Shown here piece after piece: positions 26,365 to 36,767 of a stretch of 58,238 bases of DNA. The notes below the pieces were generated by a model. It saw only the letters and a program-made list of their open reading frames with translations. It was not told where the DNA came from and searched no databases. The stretch lies in NCBI GenBank assembly GCA_902826635.1, contig CADEFQ010000015.1, positions 1 through 58,238 of the forward strand, written 5' to 3'. A program made the translations under genes and the position numbers. The stretch is from an uncultured Pseudomonadota bacterium. Lineage in GTDB: Bacteria > Pseudomonadota > Gammaproteobacteria > Steroidobacterales > Steroidobacteraceae. Numbering within the stretch: the stretch's first letter is position 1; each line of letters opens with the position of its first letter.

Positions 26365-26390
26365 CGTGCTCTCCTCGTTGGCAGACCTGT

Positions 26391-27833
26391 TCACTTGGGG
26401 GCGATACGGCGGCGCTCGTTCGACGGCGCGATCCGCATCGCCTCCCGGTATTTCGCGACGGTGCGGCGCGCGACCGGAATGCCCTCGGCCGACAGCAGTT
26501 CCGCGATGCGGCTGTCGGACAGCGGCGCGACCGGGTCCTCGTCGCGGATCAGTTTCCTGATTTTCGCGCGGATCGCGGTCGAGGAAGTCTCCGCCGCCTC
26601 GCCGCCGCCGACGTGGCTCGAAAAAAAGTATCGAAGTTCGAACACGCCGCGCGGCGTGTGCATGTACTTGCCGGACGTGATGCGCGAGATCGTCGATTCG
26701 TGCATCTCGATCGCGGCGGCGATGTCCTTCAGGATCATCGGACGCATGTGCTCGTCGCCCTGTTCAAGGAATGCGGTCTGGCGCTCGATGATCGCGCGCG
26801 CGACCTTGAGCAAGGTGTCGTTCCGGATCTCGAGGCTCTTCAGCAGCCAGCGTGCTTCCTGCAGTTGCGCGCGGAGGTTGGCGTGGGAACTGTTGCGGCC
26901 GAGCAGGCTCGCGTAGCCCTGGTTCAGGCGCACGCGCGGCAGGGTGGAGGGGTTGATCTCGACGCTCCAGCCGCGGTCGGTGCGACGCACGAAGACGTCC
27001 GGCACTACATACTCGGGCGACCCGCCGCTCACGGACGAACCGGGGCGCGGCTGGCAGGTGCGGACGAGCGCCAGCGCTTCGGCGAGTTCCTCTTCGGTGA
27101 CGCGCAATTCGCGGCGCAGCAGCGCGAGTTCGTTGCGGGCGACCACGTCGAGGTGGTCGGCCGCGATCGAGAGCGCAGTCTCGAGGCCCGGCGTCGCAGG
27201 ATCGAGCTGGCGCAGCTGCAGCGTGATGCATTCCCCCACCGAGCGGGCGCCGACGCCCGCGGGGTCGAGCGCCTGCACGATGGCGAGGACGTCGAGCAGT
27301 TCCGCGGCGGTGCATTCGACGTCCGGACGCAGCGTCGCGGCGATCTCGTCCACGGGTTCGATCAGGTAACCGTCGTCGTTGATCGCGTCGACGACCGCGC
27401 GCGCAACCGCGAGCCGGCGCGCGTCGAGGTCGGCGACCTCGAGCTGCGCGAGCAGGTGGTCCTGCAACGAAGTTCCGGTTTCACCGGCATAGTCGTCCCG
27501 CCGCTCGTCATCGTCGGGCGACCACGGCGCATCCGACGCAGCCGCCTCGCTCGACCAGTTTTCCGCGACGATTTCGACGTCAGCCTGCGGCGTCTCGCGC
27601 GGCGGGGCTTCGAACTGAGGCGCCTCGCGTTCCGCCGGCGACTGGATCGCCTCGAAGATGCCGGTCTGTTCCGGCTCCTCGACCGCTTCGAGCATCACGT
27701 TCGATTCAAGCAGCTCGCGGATGTGCGCCTGAAGCTCGAGGGCAGGGAGTTGCAGCAGCCGGATCGCCTGCTGCAACTGCGGAGTCATCGTGAGCGACTG
27801 ACCCAGCCGGAGTTGCAGGGAAGGCTTCAGCAT
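26391..27833 (-). CDS. rpoN: RNA polymerase sigma-54 factor
   Basis: The 480-residue protein starts MLKPSLQLRLGQSLTMTPQL, the Gln-rich activator-interacting region I. An acidic region II follows (many E and D between about 45 and 115). Near the C-terminus is the RpoN box ARRTVAKYRE (455-464), which reads the -24 element. It directs transcription of genes needing enhancer-binding activators. The start at 27833 gives the normal N-terminus. It sits between lptB and hpf, as in most gammaproteobacteria. Confidence 0.97.
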   Translation of the reverse strand: MLKPSLQLRLGQSLTMTPQLQQAIRLLQLPALELQAHIRELLESNVMLEAVEEPEQTGIFEAIQSPAEREAPQFEAPPRETPQADVEIVAENWSSEAAASDAPWSPDDDERRDDYAGETGTSLQDHLLAQLEVADLDARRLAVARAVVDAINDDGYLIEPVDEIAATLRPDVECTAAELLDVLAIVQALDPAGVGARSVGECITLQLRQLDPATPGLETALSIAADHLDVVARNELALLRRELRVTEEELAEALALVRTCQPRPGSSVSGGSPEYVVPDVFVRRTDRGWSVEINPSTLPRVRLNQGYASLLGRNSSHANLRAQLQEARWLLKSLEIRNDTLLKVARAIIERQTAFLEQGDEHMRPMILKDIAAAIEMHESTISRITSGKYMHTPRGVFELRYFFSSHVGGGEAAETSSTAIRAKIRKLIRDEDPVAPLSDSRIAELLSAEGIPVARRTVAKYREAMRIAPSNERRRIAPK

Positions 27834-27897
27834 GGCGGCGGAGGGGAAAGCACCCAACGCGTTGATTCGGAAGGAGTATTCAGGGCAGAGTCACTGG

Positions 27898-28623
27898 TCA
27901 CATGCGGAACGATTCACCCAAGTACACCTCACGGACTTGGGGGTTGGCAAGGATTTCTTCGGCATTTCCGGCAGCGATCACGGTGCCCGAGCTGACGATG
28001 CACGCCCGGTCGCAAACCCCGAGCGTTTCCCGCACATTGTGGTCGGTGATCAGCACCCCGATACCCTTGCCGGTGAGCTCGCGGATGATGCGCTGGATGT
28101 CGAGCACCGAGAGCGGATCGACGCCTGCGAACGGCTCATCGAGCAGCATGAAACGCGGCTCGGCGGCGAGTGCGCGCGCAATCTCGACGCGTCGGCGCTC
28201 GCCGCCCGACAGCGCCATGCCGAGGCTTTCCCGGACGTGCGAAATGCGCAGTTCCTCGAGTATTTCCTCGAGACGCCGCTCGCGGCCGGCCCGGTCGAGG
28301 TCCGCGCGGGTTTCGAGGATCGCGAGCACGTTGTCCTGCACGGACAGCTTGCGAAACACCGACGCTTCCTGCGGCAGGTAGCCGATGCCGAGCTGGGCGC
28401 GGCGGTGCATCGGCAGGTGTGTGAGATCGGCGCCGTCGAGACGGATGTGGCCGGCGTCGGCCGGCACGAGGCCGACGATCATGTAGAACGCGGTGGTCTT
28501 GCCGGCGCCATTCGGGCCGAGGAGCCCGACCACTTCACCGCTCGACACGTCGAGCGACAGTTCGCTGATGATCCGGCGCTTGCCGTAGCTCTTGGCGAGC
28601 TTCTCCGCGGACAGGCGCGTCAC
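27898..28623 (-). CDS. lptB: LPS export ABC transporter ATP-binding protein
   Basis: The 241-residue ATPase has Walker [10 protein letters not shown] (36-44), signature [15 protein letters not shown], Walker [13 protein letters not shown] and the switch His in [10 protein letters not shown]. LptB powers LptFG, which draw LPS out of the inner membrane onto the LptC-LptA bridge. The start is GTG 28623, overlapping the lptA stop by 4 bp. An apparent 439-residue extension upstream is the lptA region read in another frame. Confidence 0.96.
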   Translation of the reverse strand: MTRLSAEKLAKSYGKRRIISELSLDVSSGEVVGLLGPNGAGKTTAFYMIVGLVPADAGHIRLDGADLTHLPMHRRAQLGIGYLPQEASVFRKLSVQDNVLAILETRADLDRAGRERRLEEILEELRISHVRESLGMALSGGERRRVEIARALAAEPRFMLLDEPFAGVDPLSVLDIQRIIRELTGKGIGVLITDHNVRETLGVCDRACIVSSGTVIAAGNAEEILANPQVREVYLGESFRM

Positions 28624-29303
28624 GGCGGCGGCTCGCCGCGGGGCTCGCGCTTCTCTTCCTGTTGTGGGCGGATCGTGATGCGCACGCGGCCGTTGCTGCC
28701 GGGTTGCTGCTCGGCGACCACGCGCTGGTCGCGCAGGTTGTAGACGAGTTCCTCGCCGCTGATTTCGTTGCGGCCATCGGTGAGCCAGGCGTCGCCGGTG
28801 AAAGTCACGCGATCCTGCGCGAGATCGTAGACGATCGTCGTCGCACGGCCGTGCGCCTTGTCCGGCGTGCGCGCGAGTTGCTGCTCGAAGCGCGCGGGCT
28901 TGCCCTGGATGGTCGCGATGCGCAGCAGGTTGTCGCGGAACTGCACCTGCGCCTCGTCGGATTCGAGCATCCCGCCGTCGCGTTCGATGCGCACGTTGCC
29001 GGTGAAGGTCCAGGTCGAGTCCTTGAAATCGAGCCCGGTGGCGCGTGCGCTGGCCGCGGCGACGCGCGCCGTCCCCTGCGTGATCACGACGTCGCGGAAC
29101 ACGACCGTGTTGCTGCGGTAGTCGACGTCGGAGGAGGCTGCATCGACCTGGATCGGCAGGCCGCGCACCTGCGCGGTCGGCGCGGTCGGCGCGGGAGGCT
29201 CGACGGCGCCGGCGCACGCCGAAGCCGCGCAGGCGAGCGCGATGAAGAGCTGCGCCCGTGCGCCCGGATGCGGGTCATTGCGGAACGAAACGGCCATGGA
29301 CAT
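28620..29303 (-). CDS. lptA: LPS transport periplasmic protein LptA
   Basis: The 227-residue protein has a signal peptide ([15 protein letters not shown] region) and an OstA/LptA-type beta-jellyroll segment. Repeating patterns such as [19 protein letters not shown] and [14 protein letters not shown] are visible. LptA polymers form the bridge that carries LPS across the periplasm. The C-terminal tail is charged and Pro-rich ([13 protein letters not shown]). Its first codons overlap the end of lptC by 29 bp; an ATG at 29297 would shorten that slightly. Confidence 0.92.
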   Translation of the reverse strand: MSMAVSFRNDPHPGARAQLFIALACAASACAGAVEPPAPTAPTAQVRGLPIQVDAASSDVDYRSNTVVFRDVVITQGTARVAAASARATGLDFKDSTWTFTGNVRIERDGGMLESDEAQVQFRDNLLRIATIQGKPARFEQQLARTPDKAHGRATTIVYDLAQDRVTFTGDAWLTDGRNEISGEELVYNLRDQRVVAEQQPGSNGRVRITIRPQQEEKREPRGEPPP

Positions 29304-29838
29304 TCGATTCTAGCCGAAGGGTCTCGGCCTTGAGGTCGGCGGTGAGGCCTCGCGCGGCGAGGCGATGGCCCGACCAGTCGATCGTCACCGGCGCACGGGT
29401 CGAGGCCACTTCCTTCGCCGTGTCAAAGGCGAGGTGACTCGTTTCAATGTGCGCCGGCGCTCCACCGCCGGGCAGCGCCCCGTCGACCTGCACGTCACCG
29501 TTGAGTTCGATCACGTCGCGACCGGGCGGCACGGTGCCGGTGAGGGCCCGGGCGCGCCAGGCGCCACCGCCTGCATCGAAATAGCGCAACGCGGGGCGTG
29601 TGAGCGTGACGGTGAGGTCATCCGGAGGCTGTTCGATCAGGTCGGCTTCGAGCCAATAGCGCGGCCGGCCATCGTCGCCCGTCTCGATGATCCGGGCATC
29701 GCGGGCCGAGTACCCGGGATCGACCTCATCCGAGCGGTCCGCGGCGGTCGCTTCCCTCGGACGCATCGAACGGCTGGCGAGGATCGTCCCGACGACCGTG
29801 GCGAGCAGCGCAACCCCGATCAGCCAGCGCGCCATCAC
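29275..29838 (-). CDS. lptC: LPS export protein LptC
   Basis: The 187-residue bitopic protein has one N-terminal membrane helix (about residues 4-22) and a periplasmic beta domain (ARIIETGDDGRPRYWLEADLI, flanks only). This is the normal size for LptC, which receives LPS from LptBFG and hands it to LptA. Sequence conservation is low in this family, so the call rests on topology, length and position between kdsC and lptA. It overlaps kdsC by 4 bp. Confidence 0.9.
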   Translation of the reverse strand: MMARWLIGVALLATVVGTILASRSMRPREATAADRSDEVDPGYSARDARIIETGDDGRPRYWLEADLIEQPPDDLTVTLTRPALRYFDAGGGAWRARALTGTVPPGRDVIELNGDVQVDGALPGGGAPAHIETSHLAFDTAKEVASTRAPVTIDWSGHRLAARGLTADLKAETLRLESNVHGRFVPQ

Positions 29839-30332
29839 GGGCGGCCGCGGCCGGCGACGAGGAGGTCGCAGACTTCGCGTACCGCGCCGGCGCCACCGTG
29901 CGCGCGCGTCACGCGGTGCGCAGCGCGACGCGCCGACGCGTGGGCCCCGGCGACGGCGAACGCGAGTCCGACGCCGCGCAGTACCGGCACGTCGGGCGTG
30001 TCATCACCGACGGCGGCGCATTCGCGCAGCGAGACGCCGAGTCGTGCGCACAGCTTCGTGAGCACGGGCAGCTTGTCCGCGACCCCCTGGAACACGTGGC
30101 GGATGCCGAGATCGCGACAGCGCTTGCGCACCGCCGGTGCGTCGCGGCCCGAAATGACCGCCACCGCGACGCCCGCTCGTTGCACTTCGCGGATGCCGTG
30201 GCCGTCGAGTACGTGAAAGACCTTGAGCACTTCGCCGCGCGCACCGTAGTAGAGGCGGCCGTCGGTCAGCACGCCGTCCACGTCGAGCACGAGGAGCCGG
30301 ATGCCGTGCGGCGGGGTCGCGACACGCGCCAC
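29835..30332 (-). CDS. kdsC: 3-deoxy-D-manno-octulosonate-8-phosphate phosphatase
   Basis: The 165-residue HAD-family phosphatase removes phosphate from Kdo-8-phosphate to give Kdo for the LPS inner core. HAD motif I is LVLDVDGVLTDG (D17 nucleophile, D19). AVISGRDAPAV is motif II and VGDDTPDVPVL is motif IV. It lacks a cap domain, as KdsC does. The start is GTG 30332. It lies 3 nt after kdsD, the isomerase that starts the same pathway. Confidence 0.95.
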   Translation of the reverse strand: MARVATPPHGIRLLVLDVDGVLTDGRLYYGARGEVLKVFHVLDGHGIREVQRAGVAVAVISGRDAPAVRKRCRDLGIRHVFQGVADKLPVLTKLCARLGVSLRECAAVGDDTPDVPVLRGVGLAFAVAGAHASARRAAHRVTRAHGGAGAVREVCDLLVAGRGRP

Positions 30333-30335
30333 GGG

Positions 30336-31343
30336 CTACATGACTCCGGCGCGCAGGAGGTCGTGCACGTTGAGTGCACCGATCACGCGGCCCGCCGCGT
30401 CGACGACCGGCAGCGCCGTGATCTTGTGCAGTTCCATCAGGTGTACGGCCTCCGCGGCGAGTTCGCGCGGCCCGATCGATCTGCCCGGGGTGGTCATCAC
30501 CTCGGCCATGCGCGTACGGCGCACGTCGATCGGCTGATCGAGGATGCGTCGCAGATCGCCGTCGGTGAACACGCCAAGGCTCTTGCCGCCGGCGTCGGCG
30601 ATCACGGTCATGCCGAGGCCCTTGCGAGACATCTCGACGAGCCCGTCCGCAAGGAGCGAGTCCGGCGTGACGCGCGGCACTTCGGCGCCCTTGCGCATCA
30701 CATCCTCGACATGCAGCAGCAGGCGACGGCCGAGCGAGCCGCCCGGGTGCGAGCGCGCGAAATCCTGTTCGGTGAAACCCCGCGCGTCGAGGATCGCGAC
30801 GGCGAGCGCGTCGCCCATCGCAAGCGTCACGGTGGTACTCGCGGTCGGCGCGAGATTGAGCGGGCAAGCTTCCTCCGGCACGCTGATATCGAGGTTCACG
30901 GCGGCCGCGCGCGCCAGCGTGGATTCCGGATTGCCGGTCATCGCGATCAGCGGTACCCCGAGTCGCGACAGGTGCGGCAGCAGCGTGACGACCTCGGGGG
31001 TCTCGCCGGAATTGGAGATCGCGAGCACGAGGTCGGTGCGCGTGATCATGCCCAGATCGCCGTGGCTCGCCTCGGCAGGATGCAGGAAGAAGGACGGCGA
31101 CCCGGTGCTCGCGAGGGTCGCGGCAATCTTGCGGCCCACATGCCCCGATTTGCCCATACCCGAGACGACGATGCGGCCGGTGCACGCGAGGGAGAGACGG
31201 CAGGCCGCGGCAAAGCGCGCGTCGAGTCGCGCGAGGAGCGATTCGACCGCGGTCGCTTCGATCCGCAGGGCCCGCCGGCCGGCGGCAAGCAGGTCGCTGT
31301 CGGTGATCGTGGGCGGCGTCATGGCGTCCGGAGCGGCATTCAT
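30336..31343 (-). CDS. kdsD: D-arabinose 5-phosphate isomerase
   Basis: The 335-residue enzyme converts ribulose 5-phosphate to arabinose 5-phosphate, the first step to Kdo. A SIS sugar-isomerase domain contains GMGKSGHVGRKIAATLAS and HPAEASHGDLGMI. Two CBS domains make up the C-terminal part (SLGVFTDGDLRRILDQ and ITALPVVDAAGRVIGALNVH). The start is placed at ATG 31343 rather than the in-frame 31373. It is the first gene of the kdsD-kdsC-lptCAB-rpoN series and is divergent from ibaG by 47 bp. Confidence 0.95.
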   Translation of the reverse strand: MNAAPDAMTPPTITDSDLLAAGRRALRIEATAVESLLARLDARFAAACRLSLACTGRIVVSGMGKSGHVGRKIAATLASTGSPSFFLHPAEASHGDLGMITRTDLVLAISNSGETPEVVTLLPHLSRLGVPLIAMTGNPESTLARAAAVNLDISVPEEACPLNLAPTASTTVTLAMGDALAVAILDARGFTEQDFARSHPGGSLGRRLLLHVEDVMRKGAEVPRVTPDSLLADGLVEMSRKGLGMTVIADAGGKSLGVFTDGDLRRILDQPIDVRRTRMAEVMTTPGRSIGPRELAAEAVHLMELHKITALPVVDAAGRVIGALNVHDLLRAGVM

Positions 31344-31390
31344 GGCCCGCCATGATACCGCCCCGGCCCGCAACTCTTTACTATTGCGTG

Positions 31391-31636
31391 ATGCAACCCC
31401 ACGAGATCGCCGAGCTCATTCAGGCCGCCCTGCCGGGCGCGCGCGTCCAGGTCGAATCGGAAGACAACGTGCACTTCGCCACGCGGGTGATCACCGCGGC
31501 GTTTTCCGGCAAGCGGGTCCTTGCCCGCCACCAGCTGATCTATGGCGCGCTCGGTGCACGCGTGGGCAACGAGATCCACGCGCTGTCGATCGACGCTCTC
31601 ACGCCGGAGGAGGCCGCGGCGCGCGGCGCGGGCTAG
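31391..31636 (+). CDS. ibaG: BolA/IbaG family protein
   Basis: The 81-residue protein (MQPHEIAELIQAALPGARVQ at the start) has the BolA fold, including FSGKRVLARHQLIYGALG with the conserved His thought to bind iron-sulfur clusters together with a monothiol glutaredoxin. The C-terminal IHALSIDALTPEEAAA is typical. Next to murA it matches E. coli ibaG (yrbA), linked to acid stress and Fe-S handling. It ends 3 nt before murA, so the two are probably one transcript. Confidence 0.92.
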   Translation: MQPHEIAELIQAALPGARVQVESEDNVHFATRVITAAFSGKRVLARHQLIYGALGARVGNEIHALSIDALTPEEAAARGAG

Positions 31637-32899
<1,263 letters not shown>

Positions 32900-32912
32900 G
32901 GCGGGCGGGGCG

Positions 32913-34046
32913 TCAGGACGTCCTGCGCTCCGTCACCGTGACTGCAACGCGGGTCTCGCCCGCCGCCCGTACGACGGCGAGTTCAATCGTGTCCCCGGGC
33001 TTGGTAGCCGCGATCCGCGTCAGGAGGTCCTGCTGGCCGCGCACCGTGGTCCCGCCGATCGCGGTCACGATGTCGCCGGGCCGCAGCCCTGCGGCGACCG
33101 CGGGGCTGCCGGGAATCAGGCCCGTGATGACGACGCCTGCGCGTGGCAGGCCGAAGGCGCGCGCCTGCGCATCATCCACTTCACCAAGCAGCACGCCGAT
33201 TGACCCGCGAATCACGCGGCCGTGATCCAGGATTTCCTGCATCACGCCGCGCACCAGGTTCACCGGGATCGCGAAACCGATGCCCTCGACGCCGAGGTTC
33301 TTCGCAAGCACGGCGGTATTGATGCCGATCAGCTCGCCGTTCGAGTTCACGAGCGCCCCGCCCGAGTTGCCGAAGTTGATCGGGGCGTCGGTCTGGATGA
33401 AGTTCTCGAAGGTCGCGACGCCGAGCTGGCCGCGACCCGTGCCGCTCACGATGCCTTGCGTGACGGACTGCGTGAGGCCGACCGGGTTGCCGATGGCGAG
33501 CACGACATCACCGACCCGCAGCTGGTCGGAGCGGCCGAGCGGCATCACCGGCATGTGCTCGAGATCGACCCGCAGCACCGCGAGGTCGGTGTCGGGGTCG
33601 CGCCCCACCACGCTCGCCTGCGCCTGCCGACCGTCCGCGAGCTGCACGCTGACGCGCTCGGCGTTGTCGATCACGTGGTGGTTGGTGACGATGTGCCCGG
33701 CCGGATCGACGATCACACCCGAGCCGAGCGTCTGTTCGACGCGCTGGCGATAGCGCGGCATCACGTCGCCGAAGAGCTCGCCGAGGGTGGCGGGAGGCAG
33801 GCGCTCCTTCACCACGCGTTCGGAATAGATGTTGGCCACGGCCGGCGCGGCGCGTTCCACGGCAAACGCATAACTTGCGACGGCGGTCGGCGCGGGCGGC
33901 GTCGACATGGGCGCCGGTGCGCCGGGCGCTGGCGACGCGCGCAGCAGATCGGGCCGCACGAACACGATGACGAACGCGAGGGCAAGGCCCCCGACGATCG
34001 AACCGGCGAGGAATACAAGGGCGCGGCCGAGTCTCTGCTGGGTCAT
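32913..34046 (-). CDS. DegS-like membrane-anchored serine protease with one PDZ domain
   Basis: The 377-residue protein has an N-terminal membrane anchor (about 10-30), a Pro-rich linker, a trypsin-like domain and one PDZ domain. The catalytic triad is H124 in TNHHVID, D154 in DTDLAVL and S228 in FGNSGGAL. A single PDZ domain plus a membrane anchor is the DegS arrangement. In E. coli DegS cuts the anti-sigma factor RseA when outer-membrane proteins misfold. A DegQ-like general protease role cannot be excluded. It is divergent from petA. Confidence 0.9.
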   Translation of the reverse strand: MTQQRLGRALVFLAGSIVGGLALAFVIVFVRPDLLRASPAPGAPAPMSTPPAPTAVASYAFAVERAAPAVANIYSERVVKERLPPATLGELFGDVMPRYRQRVEQTLGSGVIVDPAGHIVTNHHVIDNAERVSVQLADGRQAQASVVGRDPDTDLAVLRVDLEHMPVMPLGRSDQLRVGDVVLAIGNPVGLTQSVTQGIVSGTGRGQLGVATFENFIQTDAPINFGNSGGALVNSNGELIGINTAVLAKNLGVEGIGFAIPVNLVRGVMQEILDHGRVIRGSIGVLLGEVDDAQARAFGLPRAGVVITGLIPGSPAVAAGLRPGDIVTAIGGTTVRGQQDLLTRIAATKPGDTIELAVVRAAGETRVAVTVTERRTS

Positions 34047-34053
34047 GCCTGTG

Positions 34054-34059
34054 TATAAT
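34054..34059 (+). promoter_or_regulatory. Putative -10 element for petABC
   Basis: TATAAT lies 83-88 nt upstream of the petA ATG, inside the short gap after the divergent protease start. The -35 region (around 34031) is poor, so this is a partial match. Confidence 0.35.
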
Positions 34060-34141
34060 GCGCCGCTTCCCGGAGCACGTCACAAGCTTACTCCGCGCGA
34101 TATGCGCGAACGCCCGGGCAGGATGTGTGGAGACTCAATCG

Positions 34142-34759
34142 ATGGCGGAAATTTCGGTAACCGACGATCAGGAAGTCGATCAGAGCCGGCGAAGGTTTCT
34201 GACGGCGGCCACCGTGGCCACCGGCGTGGTGGGCACCGGGTTTGCGATCACTCCGTTCATCAAGTCCTGGCAGCCTTCCGAGCGCGCCCGCGCGCTGGGG
34301 GCGCCCGTCGAGGTGGACCTGACCAAGGTCGAACCCGGGCAGATGGTGATCGTCAGCTGGCGCAAGCAGGCCATCTACATCGTGCACCGAACGCCGGCCA
34401 TGGTCGCGGCGTTGCCGAAGAACGACTCGAACCTGAAGGACCCGACCTCGGCCGATTCCGATCAGCCGGCCTATGCGAAGAACGAGATGCGTTCGATCAA
34501 GCCCGATTACCTCGTGCTGATCGGCATCTGCACGCATCTCGGCTGCCTGCCGAAGCAGCATTTCGAGCGCGGTGACGCGGCGCTCGGCGCCGATTGGCCG
34601 GGCGGCTTCTTCTGCCCCTGCCACGGGTCGAGATTCGACCTGGCGGGCCGCGTGATGAGCGGGTCGCCGGCCTCGAAGAACCTGCGCGTGCCGCCGTACG
34701 AGTTCCAGGGCGATACGCTCGTGATCGGCGTCGATCCGCAGCAAAAAGGAGTTGCGTGA
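34142..34759 (+). CDS. petA: Ubiquinol-cytochrome c reductase iron-sulfur subunit (Rieske)
   Basis: The 205-residue protein has a twin-arginine signal SRRRFL (15-20) followed by its membrane anchor. The [2Fe-2S] site is CTHLGC (C130, H132 ligands, C135) and CPCHGS (C158, H161 ligands, C160), with C135 and C160 forming the usual disulfide. It transfers electrons from ubiquinol to cytochrome c1 on the periplasmic side of the inner membrane. The ATG at 34142 is preferred over the upstream in-frame 34058 because it gives a normal Tat N-terminus. Its stop overlaps the petB start. Confidence 0.96.
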   Translation: MAEISVTDDQEVDQSRRRFLTAATVATGVVGTGFAITPFIKSWQPSERARALGAPVEVDLTKVEPGQMVIVSWRKQAIYIVHRTPAMVAALPKNDSNLKDPTSADSDQPAYAKNEMRSIKPDYLVLIGICTHLGCLPKQHFERGDAALGADWPGGFFCPCHGSRFDLAGRVMSGSPASKNLRVPPYEFQGDTLVIGVDPQQKGVA

Positions 34760-36006
34760 TGGCGAACGCTGCCGAAGGGCCTGCCGCGAAGGGCGGCTTC
34801 CGCGTCTGGCTCAACAAGCGCCTGCCTGTCGACGAGTTCGTGCAGAACCAGCTCGTCGGCTACTACGCGCCGAAGAATTTCAACGTCTGGTACTTCTTCG
34901 GTTCGCTCGCGCTCGTCGTGTTCGTGATCCAGATCGTCACGGGCATCTTCCTCACGATGAACTACAAGCCGGGTGCGCTGACCGCGTTCGATTCGGTCGA
35001 GTACATCATGCGCGAGGTCGAGTGGGGCTGGCTGATCCGCTACATGCACTCGACCGGCGCGTCGATGTTCTTCATCGTCGTGTACCTGCACATGTACCGC
35101 GCGCTGATGTACGGCTCATACAAGGCGCCGCGCGAACTGCTGTGGCTGATCGGCATGTTCACTTATCTCGCGCTGATGGCCGAGGCGTTCTTCGGGTATG
35201 TGCTGCCGTGGGGCAACATGTCGTTCTGGGGCGCGCAGGTGATCGTGAACCTCTTCGGCACCATCCCCGGCATCGGGCCGGGACTCGTCGAATGGATTCG
35301 CGGCGACTACGGCATCGCCGATGCGACCCTCAACCGCTTCTTCGCGTTGCACGTGATCGCGTTGCCGCTCGCGCTCGCCCTCCTGATCGTGCTGCATCTC
35401 GTGGCGCTGCGACAGAACGGGTCGAACAACCCCGACGGCGTCGAGATCAAATCGAAGCTCGGCGCGAACGGCAAGCCGCTCGACGGCATTCCGTTCCATC
35501 CGTACTACACGCTGAAGGACCTCGTCGGCATCGGCGTGTTCCTGATCGGATTCGCGATCGTCGTGTTCTTCGTGCCCACTTTCGGCGGGCTGTTCCTCGA
35601 GAAGCCGAACTTCGAGCCTGCGAACGCGCTGTCGACGCCGGAGCACATCGCGCCGGTGTGGTACTTCACGCCCTACTACGCGATCCTGCGCGCGGTGCCC
35701 GACCAGCGCCTTGGCGCGCTGCTGATGGGGCTCGCGGTGCTCGCGTTCCTCTTCCTGCCGTGGCTCGACCGCAGTCCCGTGAAATCGACCCGCTACCGCG
35801 GCTGGATCTGGAAGCTCGCGCTCGCGGTGTTCACGGTGTCGTTCCTCGCGCTGATGTACCTTGGCCTGATGCCGGCCGAAGGGCTCTACGTGACGCTCGC
35901 GCGGATCTTCACCACGGCTTATTTCGCCTTCTTCGTGCTGATGCCGTTCTACACGCGCATCGACCCGGTGAAGGCCGTGCCCGAGAGAGTCACCTATCAT
36001 GCGTAA
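34759..36006 (+). CDS. petB: Cytochrome b of the bc1 complex
   Basis: The 415-residue integral membrane protein carries both b hemes. Histidine ligands lie in RYMHSTGASMFFIVVYLHMYR (two His) and in LHVIALPLALALLIVLHLVA (two His). The quinol-oxidation site motif is APVWYFTPYYAILRA, so PVWY replaces the PEWY of mitochondria and alphaproteobacteria; this variant is known in beta- and gammaproteobacteria. AAAAAGGAG precedes the ATG, which overlaps the petA stop as TGATG. It overlaps petC by 8 bp. Confidence 0.96.
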   Translation: MANAAEGPAAKGGFRVWLNKRLPVDEFVQNQLVGYYAPKNFNVWYFFGSLALVVFVIQIVTGIFLTMNYKPGALTAFDSVEYIMREVEWGWLIRYMHSTGASMFFIVVYLHMYRALMYGSYKAPRELLWLIGMFTYLALMAEAFFGYVLPWGNMSFWGAQVIVNLFGTIPGIGPGLVEWIRGDYGIADATLNRFFALHVIALPLALALLIVLHLVALRQNGSNNPDGVEIKSKLGANGKPLDGIPFHPYYTLKDLVGIGVFLIGFAIVVFFVPTFGGLFLEKPNFEPANALSTPEHIAPVWYFTPYYAILRAVPDQRLGALLMGLAVLAFLFLPWLDRSPVKSTRYRGWIWKLALAVFTVSFLALMYLGLMPAEGLYVTLARIFTTAYFAFFVLMPFYTRIDPVKAVPERVTYHA

Positions 36007-36730
36007 GCTTGCGATCATCGTGACCGCGCTGGCGCTCGCCGCGCCCGCCACTTTCGCGGCGGGCGGCGAAGGTGCCGCGCCCTGGAAGCAGTGGCACGCA
36101 GGCAACGAGCTCGGCGACCGCGCGTCGCTGCAGCGGGGCGTGCGCAACTTCATGAACTATTGCGCGGGCTGCCATTCGTTGAAGTACGTGCGCTACCAGC
36201 GCATCGGCAACGATCTCGGCATCAGCGACGACGTCATGAAAGCGAATCTCGTGCCGCCCGGCGCGAAGATCACGGACTACGTGCTCACCGCGATGCCCGA
36301 GGGCCTCGCGAACGCCTCGTTCGGCATCGTCCCGCCCGACCTTTCGCTGATCACGCGATCGAAGGGCACCGATTACGTCTACCGGTTCCTGAAGACTTTC
36401 TACGCCGATCCCGCCGCGGCGACCGGAACCAACAACCTCGCGCTCGCCGGCACGGCGATGCCGCATGTGCTGTCCGACCTGCAGGGCGTGCAGCACGCGG
36501 TGTTCGGCAAGGACGGCAAGTTCGAACAGTTCGAGGCCGGGGTGTCGGGACAATACACGCCCGCGCAGTACGATGCGTTCGTGCGCGACACCGTCAACTT
36601 CCTCGAGTACGCGGGCGAGCCGGCGAAGCTCTCGCGTGCGACGATCGGCGTCTGGGTCGTGTTGTACCTGCTGCTGTTCACGGCCATCGCATGGCTGCTG
36701 AAGCAGGAATACTGGAAAGACGTGCATTAG
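35999..36730 (+). CDS. petC: Cytochrome c1 of the bc1 complex
   Basis: The 243-residue protein has a signal peptide (MRKLAIIVTALALAAPATFA), the heme c site CAGCH (C55, C58, H59), a probable Met ligand in LAGTAMPHVL, and a C-terminal membrane helix (VWVVLYLLLFTAIAWLL) before a short cytoplasmic tail. It accepts electrons from the Rieske protein and passes them to a soluble cytochrome c. It is the last bc1 gene. Confidence 0.96.
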   Translation: MRKLAIIVTALALAAPATFAAGGEGAAPWKQWHAGNELGDRASLQRGVRNFMNYCAGCHSLKYVRYQRIGNDLGISDDVMKANLVPPGAKITDYVLTAMPEGLANASFGIVPPDLSLITRSKGTDYVYRFLKTFYADPAAATGTNNLALAGTAMPHVLSDLQGVQHAVFGKDGKFEQFEAGVSGQYTPAQYDAFVRDTVNFLEYAGEPAKLSRATIGVWVVLYLLLFTAIAWLLKQEYWKDVH

Positions 36731-36732
36731 CG

Positions 36733-36751
36733 GCCCGGCCCCGGACCGGGC
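36733..36751 (+). terminator. Short hairpin between petC and sspA
   Basis: GCCCGG (36733-36738) can pair with CCGGGC (36746-36751) across a 7-nt loop, directly after the petC stop. No T-run follows. It may reduce read-through into sspA, or mark an RNA processing site. Confidence 0.3.
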
Positions 36752-36767
36752 GGCCAGGGAGGGACGC

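Noticed and set aside
34752-36023. A 423-codon plus-strand frame overlapping petB
   Set aside because: It is petB read in the wrong frame; the real frame has all heme ligands and a good ribosome site.
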